A stretch of 64,000 bases of DNA from Cognatilysobacter claricitrinus (GCF_045866565.1 NZ_BAAFZV010000001.1:744001-808000); one strand, 5' to 3'; numbered from the stretch's first letter, positions 25,093-35,783 are shown. Numbers and translations: made by a program. The notes: a model not told the origin generated them from the sequence alone.

Positions 25093-27321
<2,229 letters not shown>

Positions 27322-27327
27322 CCCGCG

Positions 27328-27360
27328 CGCCGGGCGAGGCCTTCCCTGCCTCGTCCGGCG
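27328..27360. terminator. Hairpin between convergent genes, possible terminator
   Basis: A 13-bp stem (CGCCGGGCGAGGC against GCCTCGTCCGGCG, one mismatch) with a 7-base loop, directly after the isocitrate dehydrogenase stop. No T-tract follows, so it may slow or end transcription only with help, or simply protect the 3-prime end. Confidence 0.5.
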
Positions 27361-27366
27361 TCCCGC

Positions 27367-27558
27367 TCACTCGAAGAAATACTCCTCGAACTCCTGATCG
27401 ACGGCCGGCGCCGGCAGTGTGGCGTCCTCATTGGCGGCCATGCGGTGGGCGTCGTCCTGCACGGTGCGCACGCTGCCGTAGCGGCGCGACCACGCCAGTC
27501 CGGAACTGAAAACGGGAACCGGCGGCGGCTGGATGCCGGGGCTGCGGAAAAGATCCAT
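27367..27558 (-). CDS. Possible small hypothetical protein
   Basis: A 63-codon frame with an acidic, aromatic end (Glu-Phe-Glu-Glu-Tyr-Phe-Phe-Glu) and a Pro-rich start. It fills the gap between two convergent hairpin/gene borders and does not overlap another gene. There is no ribosome-binding site or recognised family, and the frame remains open upstream across the exported methyltransferase gene. It may be a real short protein or chance. Confidence 0.35.
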   Translation of the reverse strand: MDLFRSPGIQPPPVPVFSSGLAWSRRYGSVRTVQDDAHRMAANEDATLPAPAVDQEFEEYFFE

Positions 27559-27697
27559 GGCGGCGGTCTCGCGGTCGGGGGACGCGCGCAGCCTCGCGCA
27601 CCGATATGACGCGGCGATGCCGCGGGCGTTGCAGTTCGGCGGCGGCCGCCACGCGCTGCCGGTAAGCTCCGCGCTTTCCCCCCCGCTGGAGCGACCC

Positions 27698-28537
27698 ATG
27701 CGCACGATCCTGCTCGCCGCCGTCCTGTCGTCCTCCCTGCTCGCGCTTGGCGCGACCGCCGCCACCAAGGCGCCCGCGGCGAAGGGCGATGCCGCGCTCG
27801 ACGCCGCCATCCATGGCGCGTGGCGCGACCCCAAGAACGTCGCGCGCGACATCTACCGCCACCCGAAGCAGACGCTCACGTTCTTCCATGTGCGCAACGA
27901 TGCGACGGTCATCGAGATCACGCCGCCGCCGGGCTGGTACAGCGAGATCCTCGCGCCCTACCTGCACGACAACGGCCAGTACATCGCCGCGGTGATCGAC
28001 CCCGCCTCGCAGGCCGACGCCAAGAATCGCGACTACTACCAGAAGAACCGCGACCAGCTGCAGCAGAAGTTCGACGCCGACAAGGCGCACTACGACCGCG
28101 CGAAGATGGTCGCGTTCGACCCGAAGGCGCCGGTGTTCGGCCCGGCGAAATCGGCCGACGTCGTGCTGACCTTCCGCAACGTGCACAACTGGCGCATGGC
28201 CGGCACCGCGCCGCAGATGTTCAAGGGCTTCTTCGAGGTGCTGAAGCCGGGCGGCGTGCTCGGCGTGGTCGAGCACCGCGCCAAGGCGGACGTCGCCGAC
28301 AACGACAAGACCGGCTACGTCGGCCAGGCGCAGCTGATCGCGATGGCCAAGGCCGCGGGTTTCGTGCTCGACGGGCAGAGCGAGATCAACGCGAATCCAC
28401 GCGACACCAAGGACTACCCGGGCGGCGTGTGGACGCTGCCGCCGACCAATTCGCACGATGCCAAGGACGACGCGAAGTACAAGGCGATCGGCGAAAGCGA
28501 TCGCATGACGCTGCGCTTCGTGAAGCCGCGTGCCTGA
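27698..28537 (+). CDS. Exported class I methyltransferase-like protein (COG4798)
   Basis: A 279-residue protein of the predicted-methyltransferase family COG4798. A signal peptide (1-22) predicts export. The Rossmann-like motif I region is at 71-83 (Val-Ile-Glu-Ile-Thr-Pro-Pro-Pro-Gly-Trp-Tyr-Ser-Glu), where relatives usually have more glycine; the fourth strand region gives Val-Leu-Thr-Phe-Arg-Asn-Val-His-Asn-Trp near 160. GGAG lies ahead of the ATG. Because the cofactor S-adenosylmethionine is cytoplasmic, both the export signal and the altered motif make catalysis doubtful. It precedes rluE by 18 bp and may be co-transcribed. Confidence 0.82.
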   Translation: MRTILLAAVLSSSLLALGATAATKAPAAKGDAALDAAIHGAWRDPKNVARDIYRHPKQTLTFFHVRNDATVIEITPPPGWYSEILAPYLHDNGQYIAAVIDPASQADAKNRDYYQKNRDQLQQKFDADKAHYDRAKMVAFDPKAPVFGPAKSADVVLTFRNVHNWRMAGTAPQMFKGFFEVLKPGGVLGVVEHRAKADVADNDKTGYVGQAQLIAMAKAAGFVLDGQSEINANPRDTKDYPGGVWTLPPTNSHDAKDDAKYKAIGESDRMTLRFVKPRA

Positions 28538-28555
28538 TCCGATCGCGCGCGCGGC

Positions 28556-29119
28556 GTGGCGTCGGCGTCATCGCGTGCGCCGCGCGTGCTGATCGCGTTC
28601 AACAAACCGTACGGCGTGCTGTGCCAGTTCACCGATCGCAGCACGCCGCCGCGGCCGACGCTGGCAGGCTTCGGCCTGCCGGCGGACGTGTACGCGGCGG
28701 GTCGGCTCGACCACGACAGCGAAGGCCTGCTGCTGCTCACCGATGACGGCGCGCTGGCGCATCGCCTCACCGACCCGCGCCACAAGCAGCCGAAGACGTA
28801 CTGGGTGCAGGTCGAAGGTGATCCGCAGCCTGCGCAGCTCGACGCGCTGCGTCGCGGCGTCGAGCTCAACGACGGACCGACACGCCCGGCGCAGGCCCGT
28901 CGCATCGATACGCCGACGCTGTGGCCGCGCGATCCGCCGGTGCGGTTTCGCAAGACCGTGCCCGACGCGTGGCTCGAACTCGTCATCACCGAAGGCCGCA
29001 ACCGGCAGGTGCGACGCATGACCGCGGCGGTCGGCCTGCCGACGCTGCGACTGGTGCGCGTCGCAGTGGGCGAACATCGACTGGACGATCTCGCGCCCGG
29101 AACCTGGCGTGTCGTCTGA
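28556..29119 (+). CDS. rluE: 23S rRNA pseudouridine synthase RluE-like
   Basis: A 187-residue RsuA/RluE-type pseudouridine synthase lacking an S4 domain, the size class of RluE, which makes pseudouridine 2457 in 23S rRNA. The catalytic aspartate lies in Ala-Gly-Arg-Leu-Asp-His-Asp-Ser-Glu-Gly-Leu-Leu-Leu-Leu-Thr-Asp-Asp-Gly (about residues 48-65), and the conserved Lys-Pro-Tyr-Gly-Val-Leu and the Glu-Gly-Arg-Asn-Arg-Gln-Val-Arg-Arg-Met stretch are present. Start is a GTG at 28556; no better internal ATG exists. The target site is inferred from family size and similarity. Confidence 0.88.
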   Translation: MASASSRAPRVLIAFNKPYGVLCQFTDRSTPPRPTLAGFGLPADVYAAGRLDHDSEGLLLLTDDGALAHRLTDPRHKQPKTYWVQVEGDPQPAQLDALRRGVELNDGPTRPAQARRIDTPTLWPRDPPVRFRKTVPDAWLELVITEGRNRQVRRMTAAVGLPTLRLVRVAVGEHRLDDLAPGTWRVV

Positions 29120-29122
29120 CCG

Positions 29123-29137
29123 CCACGCGCCGCGTGG
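29123..29137. repeat. Perfect 15-bp palindrome after rluE
   Basis: CCACGCG-C-CGCGTGG lies 3 bp after the rluE stop and overlaps the next palindrome by two bases. It may be the stem of a 3-prime hairpin for rluE, though it has no T-tract, or half of a regulatory site. Confidence 0.4.
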
Positions 29138-29150
29138 TGAACCGTTCACC
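29136..29150. promoter_or_regulatory. Perfect palindrome, candidate operator upstream of receiver-kinase gene
   Basis: GGTGAAC-C-GTTCACC, a 7-bp inverted repeat about 95 bp before the receiver-histidine kinase gene at 29246. Its size and AT content in a GC-rich setting suit a dimeric repressor or response-regulator site. Binding protein unknown. Confidence 0.4.
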
Positions 29151-29245
29151 GAATCTGAATAGGCGACACGGCATAACGCGGGACCGTCTGTTAAGGTCGA
29201 TGACTCTTACTGCGCCATGGATTCGGCGCTCGGTCGCGAGGGCGA

Positions 29246-30331
29246 ATGGTCAGCAACACGGGCACTGCCGCGAGAATCCTGGTCGTCGACGACCAACCGG
29301 CGAACCTGCGCGTCGTCGGCATGCTGCTTTCGCGACAGGGCTACCAGGTCGTAACCGCCGACAGCGGCCCGAAGGCGTTGGAGATCTGCGAGAACGAACC
29401 GCCGGATCTCGTGCTGCTCGACATGATGATGCCGGGCATGGACGGCTTCCAGGTGATGGAAGAAATGCGCGCCGGCGCCGCGCCGCCGAGCCTTCCCGTG
29501 GTGTTCGTCACCGCCGCGCAGGACCGCGACCTGCTGCTGCGCGCGTTCGACGCCGGCGCGGTCGATTACGTCACCAAGCCGTTCCTACCCGAAGAACTTC
29601 TCGCCCGAGTGTCCGCACACGTCGGCCTGAAGCTCACGCGCGACCGCCTCGAGCGCGTGGCGCGCGAGCGCGAGGAGCTCGTCAACCTCGTCGCGCACGA
29701 CCTCAAGAATCCGCTGTCGTCGGTGCTGTTCGCCAGCGAGATGCTGATCACCGGCGCGACCAAGCCCGAGCGCGTCCCGCGCTACATCACGATGATCCAC
29801 GAGAGCGCGACCGACGCACTCGGCTACATCCGCCAGTACCTCGAAAGCACCGGTCGCCGCGATGACGACACCGCCGCGCCGAGCGCGTCGCTCACCGCCA
29901 CGCTCGACTGGCTGGTGCAACGCTACGAATACCAGTTGGAAGCACGCGGCATCGGTGTCACAGCGCAACGCCCATCGCACGACGTGCACGTGCGCATCGA
30001 CGAACGCGTGCTGCGCCAGGTGAGCGAGAACCTCGTCACCAACGCGATGAAGTACGCGCCCGCAAGCGAACTCACCATCGCCGCGCGCCCGGGCGCGCCG
30101 GGTTACTGGCAGCTGGTGGTCGAAGACCGCGGCCCGGGTATCCCTGCGCACAAGCAGCGCGAACTGTTCAAGCCGTTCGTGCGCCTGCACGACGGCGACG
30201 ACGGCATCTCGTCGGGGCTGGGCCTGTCGCTCGCGAAGCAGATCATCCAGAAGGCCGGCGGCCAGCTCTGGTACGAAGACCGCAAGAATGGCGGCGCGCG
30301 ATTCGTGATCGAACTCGCGCAGAGCGCCTGA
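29246..30331 (+). CDS. Receiver-histidine kinase hybrid (REC-HisKA-HATPase)
   Basis: A 361-residue soluble signalling protein. A receiver domain leads (about 10-125) with phospho-acceptor Asp59 in Leu-Leu-Asp-Met-Met-Met-Pro-Gly and Lys111 in Thr-Lys-Pro-Phe. The dimerisation and phosphorylation helix follows with His151 in Val-Ala-His-Asp-Leu-Lys-Asn-Pro. The ATPase domain has the N box (Asn-Leu-Val-Thr-Asn-Ala-Met-Lys-Tyr) and the Gly-Pro-Gly-Ile-Pro and Gly-Leu-Gly-Leu-Ser boxes. No transmembrane or sensor domain exists, so a separate kinase likely phosphorylates the receiver to control this one. It is an orphan, with palindromic DNA upstream. Confidence 0.92.
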   Translation: MVSNTGTAARILVVDDQPANLRVVGMLLSRQGYQVVTADSGPKALEICENEPPDLVLLDMMMPGMDGFQVMEEMRAGAAPPSLPVVFVTAAQDRDLLLRAFDAGAVDYVTKPFLPEELLARVSAHVGLKLTRDRLERVAREREELVNLVAHDLKNPLSSVLFASEMLITGATKPERVPRYITMIHESATDALGYIRQYLESTGRRDDDTAAPSASLTATLDWLVQRYEYQLEARGIGVTAQRPSHDVHVRIDERVLRQVSENLVTNAMKYAPASELTIAARPGAPGYWQLVVEDRGPGIPAHKQRELFKPFVRLHDGDDGISSGLGLSLAKQIIQKAGGQLWYEDRKNGGARFVIELAQSA

Positions 30332-30568
30332 GTCCGACGCGGCTCCCAACGCATTTCATCGACGCGATGTCGCCAGCGGACTGATCCGTGCGGGCAGCCA
30401 GATGCAGCGACGATGCGACAACACCCGTAGTCCGCCGCGTCAGCTGACGGCTACGGCGACTGCGTAGCAAGCGCATTCCATCGCGTCCCGACGGCGCAGG
30501 ATCCGCTCGGCCACGACGCGTTCCAACCGATCAAGTGGCCACGCCCGACGTGGTCCCGCACAAACGAA

Positions 30569-30593
30569 GATGCCGCCGGAGTGCGGCGGCATC
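30569..30593 (-). terminator. Hairpin, possible terminator for the minus-strand gene at 30628
   Basis: GATGCCGCC, a 7-base loop, GGCGGCATC: a perfect 9-bp stem, about 35 bp beyond the stop of the minus-strand gene. In that direction the stem is followed by CTTCGTTTGT, a weak T-rich tract. A second perfect palindrome (GTCGGCCCGGGCCGAC, 30599-30614) lies between it and the stop. The rest of the 296-bp gap from 30332 shows nothing recognisable. Confidence 0.55.
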
Positions 30594-30627
30594 GACGGGT
30601 CGGCCCGGGCCGACCTCCTGGCAAACC

Positions 30628-31026
30628 TCAGTGCTCGGTGCGCGACTCGCGCGTGCTGCGCGAACGGCTCGTCGCCGCGCGCGTGCTGCCGGTGCGGCGC
30701 TTGGTGCGCGTAGTGCGGGCGCTATCCTCGTCGCCGCTGCGCGTTTCGATGCGGCGCGAACGGCCGTCGATCGCCTCGTTCTCGGCGCGCTTGGCACGAC
30801 GTCGCGCCGCATACCAGAGCAGCCCGGCACCGGCGAGCGCCGCGCCGAACACCACCGGATTACGACGAACCACCTTCATGCCGACCTTCGACGCGCCCTT
30901 CAGCGCACCGAGCTTGGCGCCGGCATCGAGCCACTCGCTCGCGCGCGGGGCCAACTGGCCGATGCGATCGCCGGCGTGGCTGGCGAGATCCAACATGCGT
31001 TCGGGGAGACGGTCCAACGTGCTCAT
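30628..31026 (-). CDS. Hypothetical membrane-anchored protein with basic tail
   Basis: A 132-residue protein. One hydrophobic segment at about 70-90 (Val-Val-Phe-Gly-Ala-Ala-Leu-Ala-Gly-Ala-Gly-Leu-Leu-Trp-Tyr-Ala) is preceded by an amphipathic helix region (1-60) and followed by a 40-residue Arg/Ser/Thr-rich tail that is probably disordered and cytoplasmic. The ATG at 31026 has GCAGGA ahead. No family is recognised; the arrangement recalls small envelope-stress or YqjD-like membrane anchors, but similarity is only in outline. Confidence 0.65.
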   Translation of the reverse strand: MSTLDRLPERMLDLASHAGDRIGQLAPRASEWLDAGAKLGALKGASKVGMKVVRRNPVVFGAALAGAGLLWYAARRRAKRAENEAIDGRSRRIETRSGDEDSARTTRTKRRTGSTRAATSRSRSTRESRTEH

Positions 31027-31144
31027 GGGCGCAGTCCTGCAGGGAATCGACCGACAGTGTTGGCGCGAATTCGTCGAAGCGATGTGAGCAATTGCCCACC
31101 GGCCGCTGAACGCCGAAGATGCGCGTTCGATCGGAGTACTTCTG

Positions 31145-31816
31145 ATGATCCGCACGCTTACAGATGTCCTGTCGCCCGCCGAGCTTGCGCAGGTGCGCGA
31201 ATGGCTGCCGCAGGTCGGCCTCGCCGACGGCCGCATCACCAATCCGGACTCGAGTGTGAAGCGCAACCTGCAGGCGCCGCAGGGCGACAGCGCGAATGAA
31301 CGCATAGCGCAGCTCGTTCGCGACGCGCTCGGCCGCCACCCGGATGCGCGACGACTGATGCTGCCCAAACAGATGGCGCGGACGACGGTGGTCCGCTACG
31401 AGCCGGGCATGACCTACGGCTGGCACGTCGACGAAGCCCTGTTTCCCTCGACGCCGCCGATGCGCAGCGACATCTCGTGCACCGTGTTCCTCAGCGATCC
31501 GTCCGATTACGACGGCGGCGAACTCACCATGCAGCTCGGCGAGCAGGAACTGGCCTACAAACTGTCGGCCGGCAGCGCGCTGATCTACCCATCGACCACC
31601 ATCCACCAGGTCGCACCGGTGACGCGCGGCGTGCGCATCGCCGCGATCACGTGGCTGCAGAGCTGGATCGCCGACAGCGCCCGGCGCGAGGTGATGGTGC
31701 AACTGGAAGAAGCGCGTGCGTTGATGTCGCGCGGGCAGGCCAGTGACGCGCCGCGCATCGACGTGCTGCTCGCCGCGGTGCGCTCCAACCTGTTCCGCAT
31801 GTGGGCCGACACCTGA
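31145..31816 (+). CDS. Fe(II)/2-oxoglutarate-dependent PKHD-type hydroxylase (PiuC/YbiX-like)
   Basis: A 223-residue dioxygenase of the PiuC/YbiX type. Iron ligands are His94 and Asp96 (Trp-His-Val-Asp-Glu) and His154 (Ile-His-Gln-Val-Ala-Pro-Val); Arg164 is the expected 2-oxoglutarate contact. The N-terminal Asp-Gly-Arg-Ile-Thr and Lys-Arg-Asn-Leu-Gln motifs are typical. In pseudomonads and xanthomonads the homologue is iron-regulated and often next to a TonB-dependent receptor, but here no receptor adjoins. The substrate is unknown. The start ATG at 31145 gives the standard N-terminus. Confidence 0.92.
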   Translation: MIRTLTDVLSPAELAQVREWLPQVGLADGRITNPDSSVKRNLQAPQGDSANERIAQLVRDALGRHPDARRLMLPKQMARTTVVRYEPGMTYGWHVDEALFPSTPPMRSDISCTVFLSDPSDYDGGELTMQLGEQELAYKLSAGSALIYPSTTIHQVAPVTRGVRIAAITWLQSWIADSARREVMVQLEEARALMSRGQASDAPRIDVLLAAVRSNLFRMWADT

Positions 31817-31889
31817 GTCGCACCGCGCTTGGTCGGCGCGACGGCGTGCGGCCGTCACGCGGAACGATTTGATTCGCGCCCCGCTGCGC

Positions 31890-34391
31890 TTACGTTCCGC
31901 GCGGCTTCGCGCGATGCGTCGCCGTTGCGGTCCACGGATCATCCGGCCACGGATGTTTCGGGTAACGGCCCTTCATTTCCTTTTTCACTTCCGGATACGT
32001 GCGCTCCCAGAACCCGCGCAGGTCCTGCGTGACCTGCAACGGCCGGCCGGCGGGCGACAGAAGGTGCAGCGTGAGCGGCACGCGGCCCTCTGCAATGCGC
32101 GGTGTATCGGCGAGCCCGAACAGTTCCTGCAACTTCACCGCCAGCACCGGCGACTGCGGCGTGCCGTCGGCATCGGTCGCGTACGTGATCGCACGCTCCA
32201 TGCCGGAGGGCACGGCGATGCGCACCGGCGCGAGCGCGTCGATGCGCTGGCGCAGCGACCAGTCGACGCCGGCCTTCAACGCTTCGCCGAGTTCCTGTTC
32301 GCCCAATGCATCCAGTCGCGTTTTGCCGCTGAGCGCGGGCTTGAGCCATGCGTCGAGCGATGCGAGCAATGCCTCGTCCGACATGTCGGGCAAGGCATCG
32401 GCGAGGTCCGGCATCCACGCGCGCAGGCTGCGTACGCGCTCGCGCCACTGGCGCAGCGGCTCGGTCCACGGCAGTTCGTCGACACCGAGCTGGCGCACGG
32501 CATCCACCAGCGCGTCCGCATACCGCGACGGATCCGGCTTCGGCAGCGGTTTCGACTCGAGCACGATGCGATCGAAGCGGCGTTCGCGCACCGCGGCGAT
32601 CGCACGCGCGTTCGCGTCCCACACCACGCGATCCTCGCTGACGAAGCGCGACGGGAAGTCGCGTTCGAGCCGCGACTCGTCGAGCGGCGCGGCCTGCAGG
32701 ATGCGCGCGTCGCGCATCTCGTCGCGCAGTTCGTTGACCACCAGCCACGGCTCGCCGCGCAGCAGCGAGTCGTCGAACAAGCGCACGGTGCGGCCGGTCG
32801 CGAGCTGGTAGCGCAGCGCGTCGCTTGGATGGCGACGCGCGATGCGATCCGGAAACGCGTGCAGCAGTACGTCGCCGAGCGCATGCGGCGCGACGTGCGG
32901 TGGCGGCGTGGCGTCGAGGCGCAGGCGACGACGCCACTGCTTCGCAGCCTGGTCGATCTGCGCCAGCGCCGAGCGCGATGCGTCGGCGGGAACGCGGCCT
33001 GCACGGAATGCGGCGAGCGCCTGCCAGCGATCGGCGAGGGCGTCGCTGCGCGGCCGGCCCGGCGATGCGCGCAACGGATCGCGCGCTTCGATCAACGCGG
33101 CGAGATCACAGGCCAGCGTCTGTTCGCGCGCGTCGGTCGGCGCGAGCAGCATCGCGGCGAGGCGGGGATGCGTGCCAAGCGCGAGCATGCGTCGACCGAT
33201 CGGCGTCACCGCGGCGCCGTCGAGTGCACCGAGGCGTTGCAGCAGGTCGCGCGCGGCGTTCAGCGCACCGGTGGGCGGCGCATCGGGAAAGCGCAGGTCA
33301 CTGCCACCCCACAACGCCAGTTCGAGCGCGAGCTGCGACAGATCGACCTGCGCGATCTCGGGCCGACGCTGCGGTTCCAAGCGCTGCGACTGCGGCCACA
33401 GGCGATACGCCCAGCCGTCGGCAATGCGGCCGGCGCGGCCCGCGCGCTGGTCGGCCGACGCCTGCGCGATCGGCACGACGTCAAGCCGCGAAAAACCGCT
33501 GACCGGGTCGAAGCGCGGTTCGCGCGCAAGACCGGTATCGATCACGACGCGCACGCCGGGCAGCGTCACGCTGGATTCGGCGACGTTGGTTGCGAGCACC
33601 ACGCGTCGTCGCCCGTCGGTCGACGCCTGCAACACGCGCGACTGCTGTTCGACCGGCAATTCGCCGTGCAGCGCGAGCACGTCGGCGTCGACGTGCTCGA
33701 CAAGCCGCTGCACGCGCGCGATCTCGCGCTGGCCGGGCAGGAACACCAGCAGGTCGCCGGGATGCGCGGCGAGCGCGTGTTCCACCGCGCGACGCACCTG
33801 GTGCTCGCTCTTCTCGTCGCGTCGTGCCGGGAAATGCGAGACGTCGACCGGATGGCTGCGGCCTTCGCTCGACAGCCGCGGCGCGTCGAGGAATGCGGCG
33901 AGCCGCTCGCCGTCCAGCGTCGCCGACATCACGACGATGCGCAGGTCCTCGCGCAGTTGCGCCTGCACGTCGAGCGCGAACGCGAGGCCGAGGTCGGCGG
34001 CCATGTGCCGTTCGTGGAATTCGTCGAACAGGATCGCGCCGATGCCGTCCAGCATCGGATCGTCCTGGATCATGCGGGTGAGGATGCCCTCGGTGACGAC
34101 CTCGATGCGGGTGTCGGCGGACACGCGGTTCTCGAAGCGGATGCGGTAGCCGACAGTGCGGCCGACCTCCTCGCCGCGGCTCGTCGCCATGAACATCGCC
34201 GCGGCGCGCGCGGCGACGCGGCGCGGTTCCAGCATCAGGATCTTGCGACCTTGCAGCCACGGCGCATCGAGCAGCGCCGGCGGCACCTGCGTGGTCTTGC
34301 CCGCGCCCGGCGGCGCTTCCAACACCAGGCGCGGGTGCGCGGCGAGCGACTCGCGGATGCGCGGCAGCAGGGGATCGATGGGGAACGGCAC
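31890..34391 (-). CDS. hrpB: ATP-dependent helicase HrpB
   Basis: An 833-residue DExH-box helicase of the HrpB type. Motif I is Ala-Pro-Pro-Gly-Ala-Gly-Lys-Thr at 26-33, motif II Asp-Glu-Phe-His at 123-126, motif III Ser-Ala-Thr near 157, and motif VI Gln-Arg-Ala-Gly-Arg-Ala-Gly-Arg near 325. The C-terminal half with an HrpB-specific domain is complete, ending near Pro-Trp-Pro-Asp-Asp-Pro. The cellular role of HrpB is poorly known; relatives act on RNA or influence peptidoglycan-synthesis partners. It reads divergently from the TatD gene, 99 bp apart. Not related to the type III secretion regulator of the same name. Confidence 0.94.
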   Translation of the reverse strand: MPFPIDPLLPRIRESLAAHPRLVLEAPPGAGKTTQVPPALLDAPWLQGRKILMLEPRRVAARAAAMFMATSRGEEVGRTVGYRIRFENRVSADTRIEVVTEGILTRMIQDDPMLDGIGAILFDEFHERHMAADLGLAFALDVQAQLREDLRIVVMSATLDGERLAAFLDAPRLSSEGRSHPVDVSHFPARRDEKSEHQVRRAVEHALAAHPGDLLVFLPGQREIARVQRLVEHVDADVLALHGELPVEQQSRVLQASTDGRRRVVLATNVAESSVTLPGVRVVIDTGLAREPRFDPVSGFSRLDVVPIAQASADQRAGRAGRIADGWAYRLWPQSQRLEPQRRPEIAQVDLSQLALELALWGGSDLRFPDAPPTGALNAARDLLQRLGALDGAAVTPIGRRMLALGTHPRLAAMLLAPTDAREQTLACDLAALIEARDPLRASPGRPRSDALADRWQALAAFRAGRVPADASRSALAQIDQAAKQWRRRLRLDATPPPHVAPHALGDVLLHAFPDRIARRHPSDALRYQLATGRTVRLFDDSLLRGEPWLVVNELRDEMRDARILQAAPLDESRLERDFPSRFVSEDRVVWDANARAIAAVRERRFDRIVLESKPLPKPDPSRYADALVDAVRQLGVDELPWTEPLRQWRERVRSLRAWMPDLADALPDMSDEALLASLDAWLKPALSGKTRLDALGEQELGEALKAGVDWSLRQRIDALAPVRIAVPSGMERAITYATDADGTPQSPVLAVKLQELFGLADTPRIAEGRVPLTLHLLSPAGRPLQVTQDLRGFWERTYPEVKKEMKGRYPKHPWPDDPWTATATHRAKPRGT

Positions 34392-34490
34392 GGTCGGCGT
34401 GATCGGCGGCGCGCGGGCGGTGGGTCATTCTCGCAGCCCGTGCGCGGTGGGTCGCTAGAATCGCGGCCTGTTTTCCGCGATCGGCCTCCC

Positions 34491-35285
34491 GTGCAGCTCA
34501 TCGACATCGGCGCCAACCTGACCCACGACTCGTTCGATCGCGACCGCGACGCCGTGATCGAACGCGCGCGCGACGCCGGCGTCGCGCAGATGGTGGTGAC
34601 CGGCGCCAGCCGCGAACATTCGCCGATGGCGCTGGAGCTGGCGCGCAGGTATCCGGGCGTGTTGTTCGCGACGGCGGGCGTGCACCCGCACCACGCGGTC
34701 GAGTACACCGCCGAATGCGACGCCGAAATGCGCGCCCTGCTCGCGCATGACGAAGTCGTCGCGGTCGGCGAATGCGGCCTCGACTATTTCCGCGATTTCT
34801 CGCCGCGCCCGGCGCAGCGTCGTGCATTCGAGATGCAGTTGCAGACGGCGGTCGACACCGGCAAGCCACTGTTCCTGCACCAGCGCGACGCGCACGACGA
34901 CTTCATCGCGATCATGAAGAACTTCGAAGGCCGGCTCGGCCCGGCGGTGGTGCACTGCTTCACCGGCACGCGTGAGGAAGCATTCGCCTACCTCGATCGT
35001 GACTGGCACATCGGCATCACCGGCTGGCTGTGCGACGAACGTCGCGGCCAGCACCTGCGCGAGATCGTGCCGCACCTGCCGGCGAACCGGATGATGATCG
35101 AGACCGATGCGCCGTACCTGCTGCCACGCACGTTGAAGCCGATGCCGAAGGATCGCCGCAACGAACCGGCGTTTCTCGCGCACATCGTCGAGGAACTGGC
35201 GCGCGATCGCGGCGAGGACGTGGCCACGGCCGCGGCGATGACGACCGCCACGGCGCGCGATTTCTTCCGCCTGCCGATCGCCTGA
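34491..35285 (+). CDS. TatD-family metal-dependent DNase
   Basis: A 264-residue TIM-barrel hydrolase of the TatD family (3-prime exonuclease and DNA repair or DNA fragmentation roles in characterised members). It opens Met-Gln-Leu-Ile-Asp-Ile-Gly-Ala-Asn-Leu-Thr-His, the first metal motif, from a GTG at 34491. The motifs Gly-Val-His-Pro-His-His, Gly-Glu-Cys-Gly-Leu-Asp-Tyr, Leu-His-Gln-Arg and His-Cys-Phe-Thr-Gly follow in order, with the final Glu-Thr-Asp-Ala-Pro-Tyr-Leu near 200. The frame is open for kilobases upstream antisense to hrpB; the GTG start fits the family length. Confidence 0.93.
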   Translation: MQLIDIGANLTHDSFDRDRDAVIERARDAGVAQMVVTGASREHSPMALELARRYPGVLFATAGVHPHHAVEYTAECDAEMRALLAHDEVVAVGECGLDYFRDFSPRPAQRRAFEMQLQTAVDTGKPLFLHQRDAHDDFIAIMKNFEGRLGPAVVHCFTGTREEAFAYLDRDWHIGITGWLCDERRGQHLREIVPHLPANRMMIETDAPYLLPRTLKPMPKDRRNEPAFLAHIVEELARDRGEDVATAAAMTTATARDFFRLPIA

Positions 35286-35290
35286 CGCAG

Positions 35291-35689
35291 ATGCGCCAGT
35301 CGATCGCCCACGTCACGCTGGTGGTTCGCGACTACGACGAGGCCATCGCGTTCTATGTCGGCCGGCTGGGCTTCGAACTGGTCGAGGACACCTACCGCCC
35401 GGAGCAGGACAAGCGCTGGGTGGTGATCGCGCCGCCGGGATCCACCGGCACGTCGCTGCTGCTCGCGCGTGCGTCCACCGACGAGCAGGCCGCGCGCATC
35501 GGCGACGCCACCGGCGGCCGCGTCGCGCTGTTCCTGCAGACCGACGACTTCGCGCGCGACTACCGTCGCTTCGTCGACGCCGGCGTCGAATTCGTGCGCG
35601 CCCCCGCGGTGCACGATTACGGCACCGTGGCGGTGTTCCGCGACCTCTACGGCACGTTGTGGGACCTGATCGAATACCGCAGCGGTTGA
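35291..35689 (+). CDS. VOC (glyoxalase/bleomycin-resistance fold) protein
   Basis: A 132-residue vicinal-oxygen-chelate protein. It shows paired beta-alpha-beta-beta-beta modules: Ile-Ala-His-Val-Thr-Leu-Val-Val-Arg-Asp-Tyr-Asp at the start (metal-ligand His6), a Phe-Tyr-Val-Gly-Arg-Leu-Gly-Phe-Glu helix turn, and the end motif Ala-Val-Phe-Arg-Asp-Leu-Tyr-Gly-Thr-Leu-Trp-Asp-Leu-Ile-Glu, where the last Glu is the usual second ligand. Function in the family ranges from glyoxalase to resistance proteins. It starts 5 bp after the TatD stop, so they are co-transcribed. Confidence 0.88.
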   Translation: MRQSIAHVTLVVRDYDEAIAFYVGRLGFELVEDTYRPEQDKRWVVIAPPGSTGTSLLLARASTDEQAARIGDATGGRVALFLQTDDFARDYRRFVDAGVEFVRAPAVHDYGTVAVFRDLYGTLWDLIEYRSG

Positions 35690-35783
35690 TCCGTCGCGCC
35701 CGGCAGGTCCGCACTGCCGCCTGCACATACCCGCCCGTATCCTTGGCGGCCTCGGCCTTGGGCCTGATTCCGACCACACGCGC

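Noticed and set aside
31743..34490. Upstream in-frame extension of the TatD gene, and other long plus-strand frames opposite hrpB
   Set aside because: HrpB is intact on the minus strand; the extension has no similarity to any protein pattern and TatD length is met from the GTG at 34491.
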